Source: Actinomycetes bacterium (GTDB taxonomy: Bacteria > Actinomycetota > Actinomycetes > Actinomycetales > Microbacteriaceae). From it: DNA of 10,869 nt. A program made the position numbers and the translations under genes. The stretch spans positions 1 through 10,869 of the forward strand of contig JAEWDJ010000345.1 of the NCBI GenBank assembly GCA_023390155.1, read 5' to 3'. The stretch's first letter is position 1. Each line of letters starts with the position of its first letter. The notes below the pieces were generated by a model that saw only the letters and a list, made by a program, of their open reading frames with translations, was not told the DNA's origin and did not search any database. Positions 1-6,585 of the stretch are shown here, piece after piece.

Positions 1-10
1 GCACAGGAGG

Positions 11-703
11 CTACGAGCGGGGTGCTCCGAGGGAGCCGCCCGCGGCCAGCTTCATCAGGTCAGAGTCGAGGTCGATCCCGAGCTCGTCGCCGCCGGCCGA
101 GCCGAACTCGTGCTGGTAGTGGTCCCACGAGGCGTCGGTGATCTTCGCCTCCACCTCGCTCTCCATGAGCACGACGAGCTCGCGGGCCGCCCGGTCGATG
201 CGCTTGCCGAGCGACTTGTCCTGCCAGTCCTCCGTCGACGCGAAGACCGAGGTCGGCGTCGTCATCGTGCGGAGGAAGGCGAACATCGAGCGCATCTGCT
301 CGTCGACCACCAGCGCGTGCCGGGCGGTGCCGGCGGTCGCGCCGAGGACGACGGGCTTGGCGATGAGGAGGTCGTTGTCGATCACCTGGAAGAACGAGCT
401 GAACAGCCCGCTCGGCCCCGCCTTGTACACCGGCGCCGTCGCGATGATGCCGTCCGCCGACTTCAGCGCCTCCACCGCCTTCGTGAACTTCGGGCCGAGG
501 TGCCCGGAGGCGAGCGCCCCGGAGAGCTCGGGCAGCAGCTCCCGGAGGTCGAGGTGCAGCGTCTCGACCGTGCGGCCGTCGCGCTGGGCGGCGGCCTCCA
601 CCCGCAGCGCCAGCCGGTCGGCCAGCATCTTGGTCGACGACGGGTCGCTGACGCCGGCGTTGACCACGACCACGCGGAACGGGCGCTGATCGGTGTTCGT
701 CAT
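11..703 (-). CDS. LLM-partnered NAD(P)H-dependent FMN reductase (CE1759-like family)
   Basis: A 230-residue flavodoxin-fold protein of the NADPH-dependent FMN reductase superfamily. It is expected to use NAD(P)H to reduce FMN and hand it to the adjacent luciferase-like monooxygenase. Visible in the protein: a first beta strand (residues 10-16, RVVVVNA) running into a Ser/Thr-rich phosphate-binding loop (about 17-25), and the flavin-contacting segment TAPVYKAGPSGLFSSFF at 89-105, typical of this superfamily. The last ~25 residues are Gly/Asp/Ser-rich and probably flexible. The ATG at 703 is preceded by AAGGA (plus-strand 708-712) four bases upstream. It lies 35 nt downstream of the LLM gene on the same strand, so the two are very likely one operon. 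From memory, reductases of this actinobacterial family are regularly paired with CE1758-type LLM proteins. Fold assignment is firm; the electron partner is inferred from context and the substrate is unknown. Confidence 0.9.
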   Translation of the reverse strand: MTNTDQRPFRVVVVNAGVSDPSSTKMLADRLALRVEAAAQRDGRTVETLHLDLRELLPELSGALASGHLGPKFTKAVEALKSADGIIATAPVYKAGPSGLFSSFFQVIDNDLLIAKPVVLGATAGTARHALVVDEQMRSMFAFLRTMTTPTSVFASTEDWQDKSLGKRIDRAARELVVLMESEVEAKITDASWDHYQHEFGSAGGDELGIDLDSDLMKLAAGGSLGAPRS

Positions 704-738
704 GATGTCCTTCTCTCGATCTCAGGCGTGCGGGTCGC

Positions 739-1926
739 TCAGAGCGACGGGTAGCTGGCCTGGAACTGCTCCTCGGTGTCCTGGTAGGGCGAGGCGCCGG
801 TCACGTTGTCGCCGCGGTTCGCGTTCGGTCGCGGCTGGCGGGGCTCCGCGTCGCCGTACTTGGCGGTCACCAGCGAGGCGTGGGTGGGGGCCTCGGGGGC
901 CTCCGGGTCCTTGCGGGCCGCGGTCTCCTTGCGGAGCACCGGGATGACCTCCTCGCCCAGCAGGTCGAGCTGCTTGAGCACGGTGCTCAGCGGCAGGCCC
1001 GCGTGGTCCATCAGGAACAGCTGGCGCTGGTAGTCGCCCGCCCACTCGCGGAACGAGAGGGTCTTGTCGATGACCTCCTGCGGGCTGCCGACGGTCAGCG
1101 GCGTCGCCTCGGTGAACTCCTCCATCGTCGGGCCGTTGCCGTAGACGGGGGCCTCGTTGAAGTAGGGGCGGAACTGGTCCTTCGCGTCCTGCGAGTTCTT
1201 CGCGATGAACGCCTGGCCGCCGAGGCCGACGATCGCCTGCTTGGCGGTGCCGTGGCCGTAGTGCTCGAAGCGCTCGCGGTAGAAGGCGATCAGGCGCTGG
1301 TAGTGCTCCTTCGGCCAGAAGATGTTGTTCGCGAAGAAGCCGTCGCCGTAGTAGGCGGCCTGCTCGGCGATCTCCGGCGTGCGGATGCTGCCGTGCCACA
1401 CGAACGGCGGCACGTCGTCGAGCGGGCGCGGGGTGGAGGTGAAGCCCTGCAGCGGCGTGCGGAAGCGTCCCTCCCAGTCCACGACGTCCTCGGTCCAGAG
1501 GCGGTGCAGGAGGTTGTAGTTCTCGAGCGCGAGCGGCAGGCTCTGGCGGATGTCCTTGCCGAACCACGGGTAGACCGGGCCGGTGTTGCCGCGGCCGAGC
1601 ATCAGGTCCATCCGGCCCTTGGAGAGGTGCTGGAGCATCGCGTACTCCTCGGCGATGCGCACCGGGTCGTTGGTGGTGATGAGCGTGGTGGAGGTGGTGA
1701 CCGTGAGGGTCTTCGTCAGCGCCGCGATGTGCGAGAGCAGGGTCGTGGGCGACGAGGAGAAGAACGGCGGGTTGTGATGCTCGCCAACCGCGAAGACGTC
1801 CAGCCCGACCTCCTCCGCGTGCACCGCGATCTTGACGATCGCGTCGATCCGCTCGGCCTCGCTGGGCGTGTGGCCCGAGATCGGGTCGCGGGTGATGTCG
1901 CTGACGGAGAAGATTCCGTACTGCAT
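739..1926 (-). CDS. LLM class flavin-dependent oxidoreductase (CE1758-like family)
   Basis: A 395-residue bacterial-luciferase-like (TIM-barrel) monooxygenase that should bind reduced FMN and oxygen. Visible signatures are the N-terminal strand MQYGIFSVSD, GEHHNPPF at 48-55 (flavin-side loop), NDPVRIAEEYAMLQHLSKGR at 86-105 followed by the GRGN turn at 111-114, and VWHGSIRTPEIAEQAAYYGD from 177, the usual phosphate-side region of LLM proteins. About the last 60 residues (from ~335) are Pro/Glu/Asn-rich, charged and low in predicted structure: an extension beyond the barrel. The ATG at 1926 has a clear AAGGAG (plus-strand 1933-1938) six bases upstream. The FMN reductase follows 35 nt downstream, giving a complete two-component oxidase. 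The family is established as LLM; the substrate cannot be read from the sequence. Confidence 0.93.
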   Translation of the reverse strand: MQYGIFSVSDITRDPISGHTPSEAERIDAIVKIAVHAEEVGLDVFAVGEHHNPPFFSSSPTTLLSHIAALTKTLTVTTSTTLITTNDPVRIAEEYAMLQHLSKGRMDLMLGRGNTGPVYPWFGKDIRQSLPLALENYNLLHRLWTEDVVDWEGRFRTPLQGFTSTPRPLDDVPPFVWHGSIRTPEIAEQAAYYGDGFFANNIFWPKEHYQRLIAFYRERFEHYGHGTAKQAIVGLGGQAFIAKNSQDAKDQFRPYFNEAPVYGNGPTMEEFTEATPLTVGSPQEVIDKTLSFREWAGDYQRQLFLMDHAGLPLSTVLKQLDLLGEEVIPVLRKETAARKDPEAPEAPTHASLVTAKYGDAEPRQPRPNANRGDNVTGASPYQDTEEQFQASYPSL

Positions 1927-1960
1927 GGCTGGCTCCTTGGTGTTCTCGTCTCGCCGTTTC

Positions 1961-1974
1961 TATGCAAACGCATA
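1961..1974. promoter_or_regulatory. Palindrome TATGC-AAAC-GCATA, candidate operator of the LLM operon
   Basis: Perfect 5-bp arms TATGC (1961-1965) and GCATA (1970-1974) with a 4-nt spacer. They sit 35 to 48 nt upstream of the LLM start codon, inside an AT-rich island. An overlapping second repeat, CGTTT (1955-1959) and AAACG (1966-1970), is also present. The location suits a repressor site or a promoter region for the flavin monooxygenase operon. No regulator gene is adjacent, so the binding protein is unknown and the operator role is inferred. Confidence 0.35.
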
Positions 1975-2130
1975 TAACGCGATCGCTGCCGGAGTATTCC
2001 CGAGCCCTGATCGTGCCTCAAGTGTGGCGCACGGGAGGTGCTGGGAGGGAGATCCTGCCAGGTCTCGCAAAGGTCCGGACAGAGTGGATGCCGGGTCCGA
2101 ATCCCGCGAGCCGGTGACGGTGGCAGCCGC

Positions 2131-2136
2131 TAGCCT
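2131..2136 (+). promoter_or_regulatory. TAGCCT -10 element for a probable leaderless EamA transcript
   Basis: TAGCCT matches the TANNNT pattern common in actinobacterial -10 boxes and ends six bases before the GTG start at 2143. No purine-rich Shine-Dalgarno sequence precedes that GTG. Both facts suggest transcription starts at or next to the start codon. No good -35 is visible. The call is pattern-based. Confidence 0.45.
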
Positions 2137-2142
2137 CGCATC

Positions 2143-3045
2143 GTGAAGGTCGCTCTGCAGTTCGTCGCCATGGGGCTCGTCTGGGGCGCCAGCTTCCTGT
2201 TCATGAAGGTCGCCCTCGACGGGGTGTCGTTCGGGCAGGTCGCCTGGGCGCGCCTGGTCTTCGGCGCGATCACCCTCGGCGTCATCGTGCTCGTCACCCG
2301 CAGCAGGCTGCCGCGGGAGCCGATCGTGTGGCTGCACTTCGTCGTGGTGGCGATCACCTACTGCGTCATCCCGTTCCTCCTCTTCGCGTGGGCCGAGCAG
2401 TACGTCTCCTCCAGCCTCGCGAGCATCTACAACGCCGTGACGCCGATCACGACCGCGATCCTCGCGACCGCCGCGTTCCGGGTCGAGAAGCTGAACCGCG
2501 ACCAGGTGCTCGGCGTCGCGATCGGCGTCGTCGGCGTCGTGGTGGTCGTCGGCCCGTGGAGTGTCGCCGCCCTGAGCGGGAGCGTCTGGGGCCAGCTCGC
2601 GTGCCTCGGCGCCGTCACCTGCTACGGCTTCAGCTTCGGCTACATCCGCCGCTTCATCAGCCACCGCGCCATCCCGGCGACCACCACGGCGTTCCTCAAC
2701 ATCGGCCTGGCGGCGCTCATCATGGTGGTGCTGACCCCGATCGTGGCGTGGGGGCCGGTCGCGTTCAGCTGGCCGGTGCTCCTCAGCCTCCTGGCGCTCG
2801 GGACGCTCGGGACGGGCGTCGCCTACATCTGGAACATGAACGTGCTGCGCGCGTGGGGGCCGACGGCCACCTCGGGCGTGACCTACGTGACGCCGGTGGT
2901 CGGCGTCGCCCTCGGCATCCTGGTGCTCGGCGAGCATCTCTCCTGGAACGAGCCCGTCGGAGCGCTCATCGTCCTGGCCGGCATCCTGCTCACGCAGCAG
3001 CGCGTGCGCGTCCTGACCCGCCGACCCGTCCCCGTATCCGGTTGA
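2143..3045 (+). CDS. EamA/DMT superfamily transporter
   Basis: A 300-residue integral membrane protein of the drug/metabolite transporter superfamily with two EamA repeats, roughly 3-137 and 148-287. About ten hydrophobic helices can be traced. The first contains the typical GLVWGASFLFMKVAL (11-25); the first repeat ends near VVGPWS (135-140). The second repeat includes GTGVAYIWN (223-231) and PVVGVALGILVLGE (251-264), the usual helix 8-9 signature. It is likely an exporter of amino acids or other small metabolites; the substrate cannot be inferred. The GTG at 2143 is chosen because it allows a complete first helix. The next ATG (2170) would cut into it. No Shine-Dalgarno is visible, fitting leaderless translation. 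It is divergent from the LLM operon and convergent with purL, so it is probably a single-gene unit. Confidence 0.92.
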   Translation: MKVALQFVAMGLVWGASFLFMKVALDGVSFGQVAWARLVFGAITLGVIVLVTRSRLPREPIVWLHFVVVAITYCVIPFLLFAWAEQYVSSSLASIYNAVTPITTAILATAAFRVEKLNRDQVLGVAIGVVGVVVVVGPWSVAALSGSVWGQLACLGAVTCYGFSFGYIRRFISHRAIPATTTAFLNIGLAALIMVVLTPIVAWGPVAFSWPVLLSLLALGTLGTGVAYIWNMNVLRAWGPTATSGVTYVTPVVGVALGILVLGEHLSWNEPVGALIVLAGILLTQQRVRVLTRRPVPVSG

Positions 3046-3087
3046 CGCGGAACGCCGGGCCCGGCGATGCGGGCACGGCGTTCCGTG
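3046..3087. terminator. Hairpin between convergent EamA gene and purL (candidate bidirectional terminator)
   Basis: Inverted repeat beginning on the base after the exporter stop codon. The arms 3046-3063 and 3070-3087 pair at 17 of 18 positions, including one G-T wobble (3047/3086). The one mismatch is 3058/3075 and the loop is 6 nt. It ends 21 nt from the purL stop codon. No T-run follows on either strand, so it is not a canonical intrinsic terminator. Its very stable GC stem and its place between two convergent stops support a terminator or mRNA-end stabiliser role. Confidence 0.6.
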
Positions 3088-3108
3088 ACGGATGGAGGGG
3101 GCGGGGCG

Positions 3109-5427
3109 TCAGGCGACGACCGGGCCGAAGCGCTCCGGGAGGGTGGAGCGGTGCGTCGCGCGCAGCTCCTCCAGGCCGATCGTGAACTGGTCCTGCACCT
3201 CGAGCACGGGCTGCGTGCCGACCTCGGCGTCGGTGACGCCGATGCGCAGCAGCGGGACGCCGCGGCCCTCGCACAGCCCGCGGAACTTCACGTCGTCCTC
3301 GCGCGGCACCGAGACGATCACACGGGCGGTCGACTCGCTGAACAGGGCGGTCGCCGCGTCCACGCCGTCGCGCTCGACGATCTCGCCCAGCCAGACGCGG
3401 GCGCCGACGCCGAAGCGCATCACGCTCTCGGCCAGGGCCTGCGCGAGGCCGCCGTCGGCGAGGTCGTGGGCGGAGGAGATGAGGCCCTCGACGGAGGCCG
3501 CGTGCAGCGTCTCCGCGAGCGTGCGCTCGGCCGCGAGGTTCACCGCGGGCGGGCGGCCGCCGAGGTGGCCGTGGATGGTGCCGGCCCAGGCGGAGCCGTC
3601 CAGCTCCTCCCGCGTCACGCCGAGGAGGTAGATGTTCTCGCCCTCGTCCTGCCAGCCGGCGGGGATGCGGCGGGCGACGTCGTCGATCACGCCGAGCACG
3701 CCCACGACCGGGGTCGGGAAGATCGGCACGTCGCCGGTCTGGTTGTAGAACGAGACGTTGCCGCCGGTGACCGGGATCTCGAGCTCGAGGCAGGCGTCCG
3801 ACAGGCCCTCGACGGCCTGCGAGAACTGCCACATGACCTCGGGGTTCTCCGGGCTGCCGAAGTTGAGGCAGTCGGTGACCGCGGCGGGCACCGCGCCGGA
3901 CGCGGCCACGTTGCGGTAGGCCTCGGCGAGGGCGAGCTTCGCGCCCTCCTTCGGGTCGAGCTGGCAGTACCGGCCGTTGGCGTCGGTCGCGATGGCGAAG
4001 CCGAGCCCGCTCTCCTCGTCGACGCGGACCATGCCCGAGTCGTCCGGGAAGGAGAGGGCGGTGTTGCCGCCGACGAAGTAGTCGTACTGGTCGGTGATCC
4101 AGCCCTTGTCGGCCAGGTTGGCCGAGCCGAGCAGCGCGAGCACCTGCTCGCGGAGCGCGTCACCGGTCTCGGGGCGCGCGAGGCGGGAGGCGGAGTCGGC
4201 CTGGAGGGCGTCGATCCAGGTCGGGTAGGCGACCGGGCGCTCGTACACCGGGCCGTCGACCGCGACCGTGCGCGGGTCGACGTTGACGATCTCCTCGCCC
4301 TTCCAGTTGATGACCAGGCGGCCGGTCTCGGTGACCTCGCCCAGCACGCTGGTCTCGACATCCCACTTGGCGGTGACGGCGAGGAAGGCGTCGAGCAGCT
4401 CCGGCTTGACGACGGCCATCATGCGCTCCTGGCTCTCCGACATGAGGATCTCCTCGGCGGTGAGCGACGGGTCGCGCAGCAGCACCTTGTCGAGCTCGAC
4501 GAACATGCCGCCGTCGCCGTTGGAGGCGAGCTCGCTGGTCGCGCACGAGATGCCGGCCGCGCCGAGGTCCTGGATGCCCTCGACGAGCTTGTCGCGGAAC
4601 AGCTCCAGGCAGCACTCGATGAGCACCTTCTCGGCGAACGGGTCGCCGACCTGCACCGCCGGGCGCTTGGTCGGGCCGCCGGCCGAGAACGTGTCGGAGG
4701 CGAGGATGCTGGCGCCGCCGATCCCGTCGCCGCCGGTGCGGGCGCCGAACAGCACGACCTTGTTGCCGGCACCGGACGCGTTCGCGAGGTGCAGGTCCTC
4801 GTGGCGGAGCACGCCGACCGACAGCGCGTTCACCAGCGGGTTGCCCTGGTAGATCGGGTCGAAGTACGTCTCGCCGCCGATGTTCGGCAGGCCGAGGCAG
4901 TTGCCGTAGAACGAGATGCCCGAGACCACGCCGTGCACGACGCGCGCCGTGTCCGGGTCGTCGATGGCGCCGAAGCGCAGCTGGTCCATCACGGCCACCG
5001 GGCGCGCACCCATCGAGATGATGTCGCGCACGATGCCGCCGACGCCGGTCGCGGCACCCTGGAACGGCTCGATGTAGGAGGGGTGGTTGTGCGACTCCAC
5101 CTTGAAGGTGACCGCCCAGCCCTCGCCGACGTCCACGACGCCCGCGTTCTCGCCCATGCCGACCATGAGGTTCTTCTTCATGGCGGGGGAGACCTTCTGG
5201 CCGAACTGCCGCAGGTACATCTTCGACGACTTGTACGAGCAGTGCTCCGACCACATCACCGAGTACATGGCCAGCTCGCCGCTGGTGGGGCGGCGGCCGA
5301 GGATCTCGCGGATCAGCGCGTACTCGTCCTCCTTCAGGCCGAGTGCCGCGAACGGCTGCTCCTTCTCGGGCGTCTCGATCGCGTTCGCGACGGTGTCGAC
5401 GACGTGCTGGGCGGTGGTGTCGGTCAC
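3109..5427 (-). CDS. purL: Phosphoribosylformylglycinamidine synthase subunit PurL (small type)
   Basis: A 772-residue synthetase subunit of FGAM synthetase, step four of de novo purine synthesis. It uses ATP and ammonia delivered by PurQ to convert FGAR to FGAM, in complex with PurS. The length and the absence of a fused glutaminase domain mark the small PurL form. Visible motifs: WSEHCSYKSSK (59-69), ESHNHPSYIEPFQGAATG (111-128) with the active-site histidine region, TGGDGIGGASIL (231-242) for nucleotide binding, and in the second half HDLADGG (654-660) and SESTARVIVSV (697-707). The start is GTG at 5427, with GGAG (plus-strand CTCC at 5435-5438) seven bases upstream. The partners purS and purQ are on the same strand but about 4 kb upstream. 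It ends facing the exporter gene across a hairpin. Confidence 0.98.
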   Translation of the reverse strand: MTDTTAQHVVDTVANAIETPEKEQPFAALGLKEDEYALIREILGRRPTSGELAMYSVMWSEHCSYKSSKMYLRQFGQKVSPAMKKNLMVGMGENAGVVDVGEGWAVTFKVESHNHPSYIEPFQGAATGVGGIVRDIISMGARPVAVMDQLRFGAIDDPDTARVVHGVVSGISFYGNCLGLPNIGGETYFDPIYQGNPLVNALSVGVLRHEDLHLANASGAGNKVVLFGARTGGDGIGGASILASDTFSAGGPTKRPAVQVGDPFAEKVLIECCLELFRDKLVEGIQDLGAAGISCATSELASNGDGGMFVELDKVLLRDPSLTAEEILMSESQERMMAVVKPELLDAFLAVTAKWDVETSVLGEVTETGRLVINWKGEEIVNVDPRTVAVDGPVYERPVAYPTWIDALQADSASRLARPETGDALREQVLALLGSANLADKGWITDQYDYFVGGNTALSFPDDSGMVRVDEESGLGFAIATDANGRYCQLDPKEGAKLALAEAYRNVAASGAVPAAVTDCLNFGSPENPEVMWQFSQAVEGLSDACLELEIPVTGGNVSFYNQTGDVPIFPTPVVGVLGVIDDVARRIPAGWQDEGENIYLLGVTREELDGSAWAGTIHGHLGGRPPAVNLAAERTLAETLHAASVEGLISSAHDLADGGLAQALAESVMRFGVGARVWLGEIVERDGVDAATALFSESTARVIVSVPREDDVKFRGLCEGRGVPLLRIGVTDAEVGTQPVLEVQDQFTIGLEELRATHRSTLPERFGPVVA

Positions 5428-5590
5428 GCGGGCACTCCAGGCTGCAGACGGAAGCGGGGGATGGAGGCCAGTCTACCGGGGGTTGGCCGGCACAGTGGCG
5501 GCCTCCGGCCGATCACCGGCCGTCCGAACCACCCGCCGCGGTTCCCGTCGCCGCTCCCGCGCGCTACGGTGTCGCCGAAGGAGGCCCGCC
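5428..5590. promoter_or_regulatory. Divergent intergenic region between purL and the TfoX-domain gene
   Basis: A 163-bp non-coding gap that must hold the promoters of both genes. On the minus strand, TAGACT (plus 5470-5475) is a plausible -10 for purL and would give a leader of about 35 nt; no convincing -35 is seen. On the plus strand, TACGGT (5564-5569) could be the -10 of the TfoX gene. A perfect 6-bp-arm GC palindrome, CGGCCG-ATCAC-CGGCCG, occupies 5506-5522. No PurR box or riboswitch is recognisable by eye. Confidence 0.4.
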
Positions 5591-5968
5591 ATGCACGTTC
5601 CCCGCCCGTCGCAGGAGACCGCGGAGCTGTTCCGCTCGCTGATTCCGGAGGCGCCGGGCGTCACGGTGAAGCCGATGTTCGCGAATGTCGCCGCGTTCGT
5701 GAACGGGAACATGTTCGCGGGGACCTTCGGCGACGTCCTCGGCGTGCGCCTGCCCGACGACGCGGCGCGGGAGGAGCTGCTCGCGGTCGAGGGCGCGGGG
5801 CCGTACGGGCCGCCCGAGCGGCCGATGGGCGGCTATGTCGCCTTCCCGGAGGCGTGGCGCGGCGAGCCCGACCGCCTGCGCGAGTGGATCGGCCGGGCGC
5901 TCGAACTCGTCGCGGCGATGCCGCCGAAGCAGGCAAAGCCCCGCAAACCCCGCACGCCCCGCACTTGA
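5591..5968 (+). CDS. TfoX/Sxy N-terminal domain protein
   Basis: A 125-residue protein made almost entirely of a TfoX N-terminal domain (PF04993-like). Recognisable features are the VKPMFANVAAFVNGNMFAG region (27-45), GVRLPDD (51-57) and MGGYVAFPEAW (79-89). It ends in a basic, Pro-rich tail (about 114-125, KQAKPRKPRTPRT). The C-terminal TfoX domain is absent. In gamma-proteobacteria Sxy/TfoX activates competence genes with CRP, but stand-alone actinobacterial N-domain proteins have no established role, so a competence function should not be assumed. The ATG at 5591 has a near-ideal AAGGAGG (5578-5584) six bases upstream. It is divergent from purL and convergent with the DUF3817 gene, so it is probably monocistronic. 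Confidence 0.88.
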   Translation: MHVPRPSQETAELFRSLIPEAPGVTVKPMFANVAAFVNGNMFAGTFGDVLGVRLPDDAAREELLAVEGAGPYGPPERPMGGYVAFPEAWRGEPDRLREWIGRALELVAAMPPKQAKPRKPRTPRT

Positions 5969-5983
5969 CCGCCCGTCCCCTCC

Positions 5984-6044
5984 GCCGAGGTTCACGTCGT
6001 TGCGCTCTTTCGGGCCGAATGAGCGCAACAACGTGAACTTCGGC
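5984..6044. terminator. Long hairpin between TfoX-domain gene and DUF3817 gene (bidirectional terminator or palindromic repeat)
   Basis: Inverted repeat with 29-nt arms (5984-6012 and 6016-6044) and a 3-nt loop. Mismatches are only 5998/6030 and 6008/6020, plus a G-T wobble at 5989/6039. It begins 15 nt after the TfoX-gene stop and ends 39 nt before the DUF3817 stop. The arms contain GTTCAC and TTGCGCTC words and are less GC-rich than the surroundings. No T-tract flanks it. A bidirectional terminator is the simplest reading; a dispersed palindromic repeat is the alternative. Confidence 0.65.
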
Positions 6045-6083
6045 TGAAGCGGCGAGGGCGGGAGAAGCGGGCCGGGGCCGTGG

Positions 6084-6551
6084 TTAGGACAGCTTGGGCG
6101 GGCCGAGGACGAGCAGGGCGGTCATGATCGCGACGGCGAGCACCGCCAGCCCGGCCGCGAGCACGACGACGTGCCGCAGCCCCCAGCGGAACAGCCTCCC
6201 GAACGCGGTGTGGTCGCGGGGGTCGTCGGTCGCCTGGGTGCGCCACGGGCCGTCGAGCCGGCCGGACCGGTCCGCCCAGAGGTCGAACGGGACGGTGGCG
6301 TAGGGCACGATCGCGGTGACCACGGCGAGGAGGACGAGCGGCAGCCTCCATCGCTGGTTGATCCCGACGAGCACGGCCGTGATCGCGTACGCGATGAACA
6401 CGAAACCGTGGATCGGGCCGGCGACCGCGACCGGCCAGTCGCCGAGCCCCACGGCGTACTTGAGGACCATGCCGGTGAGCAGCAGAGTCCAGGTGATCGC
6501 CTCGGCGACGGCGAGGATGCGGTAGAGCAGTCGGGGGGTGAGGGGGGTCAT
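6084..6551 (-). CDS. DUF3817 integral membrane protein
   Basis: A 155-residue membrane protein resembling the actinobacterial DUF3817 family (PF12823), whose function is unknown. Four hydrophobic helices can be placed at about 11-31, 43-63, 69-89 and 126-149. Family-like features are RILAVAEAITWTLLL (11-25), the KY pair after helix one (31-32) and GPIHGFVFIAY (45-55). A polar, charged loop (about 90-122, Asp/Arg-rich) separates helices three and four. It starts 34 nt after the ilvD stop on the same strand, so it is probably cotranscribed with ilvD. The ATG at 6551 is the only reasonable start. Its GGAGGG abuts the ATG with almost no spacer, which predicts weak or unusual initiation. Stop is TAA. 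Confidence 0.85.
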   Translation of the reverse strand: MTPLTPRLLYRILAVAEAITWTLLLTGMVLKYAVGLGDWPVAVAGPIHGFVFIAYAITAVLVGINQRWRLPLVLLAVVTAIVPYATVPFDLWADRSGRLDGPWRTQATDDPRDHTAFGRLFRWGLRHVVVLAAGLAVLAVAIMTALLVLGPPKLS

Positions 6552-6585
6552 CCCTCCAGCCTGACGGATCGCCGCCGCCGGCGAA

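Larger units (their letters stand above)
1927..2142. promoter_or_regulatory. Divergent regulatory gap between the LLM operon and the EamA exporter gene
   Basis: A 216-bp gap with no credible ORF. The side facing the LLM gene (about 1955-1978) is strikingly AT-rich for this genome and probably carries the promoter of the LLM/FMN reductase operon. The side facing the exporter holds TAGCCT six bases before the GTG start. The middle (about 2000-2125) is GC-rich with no obvious palindrome or RNA gene. Confidence 0.5.

Noticed and set aside
880..1977. A 365-codon plus-strand ORF antisense to the LLM gene
   Set aside because: Low-complexity shadow of a recognised protein-coding frame; no domain and no sensible start context.
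2090..2110. tRNA T-arm-like word GGTCCGAATCC upstream of the exporter gene
   Set aside because: Only a four-base stem can form around it, and no acceptor, D or anticodon arm can be placed at the required distance. It is chance similarity.
5506..5522. CGGCCG-ATCAC-CGGCCG as a terminator or purine regulator site
   Set aside because: A short GC palindrome is common by chance here. It lies in a divergent gap where a terminator is not expected, and it does not resemble a PurR box I know.
3067..6036. A 989-codon plus-strand ORF covering purL
   Set aside because: It is antisense to an unmistakable purL, its composition is dominated by Arg, Ala, Gly, Val, His and Asp with no domain, and long antisense ORFs are expected in DNA of this GC content.
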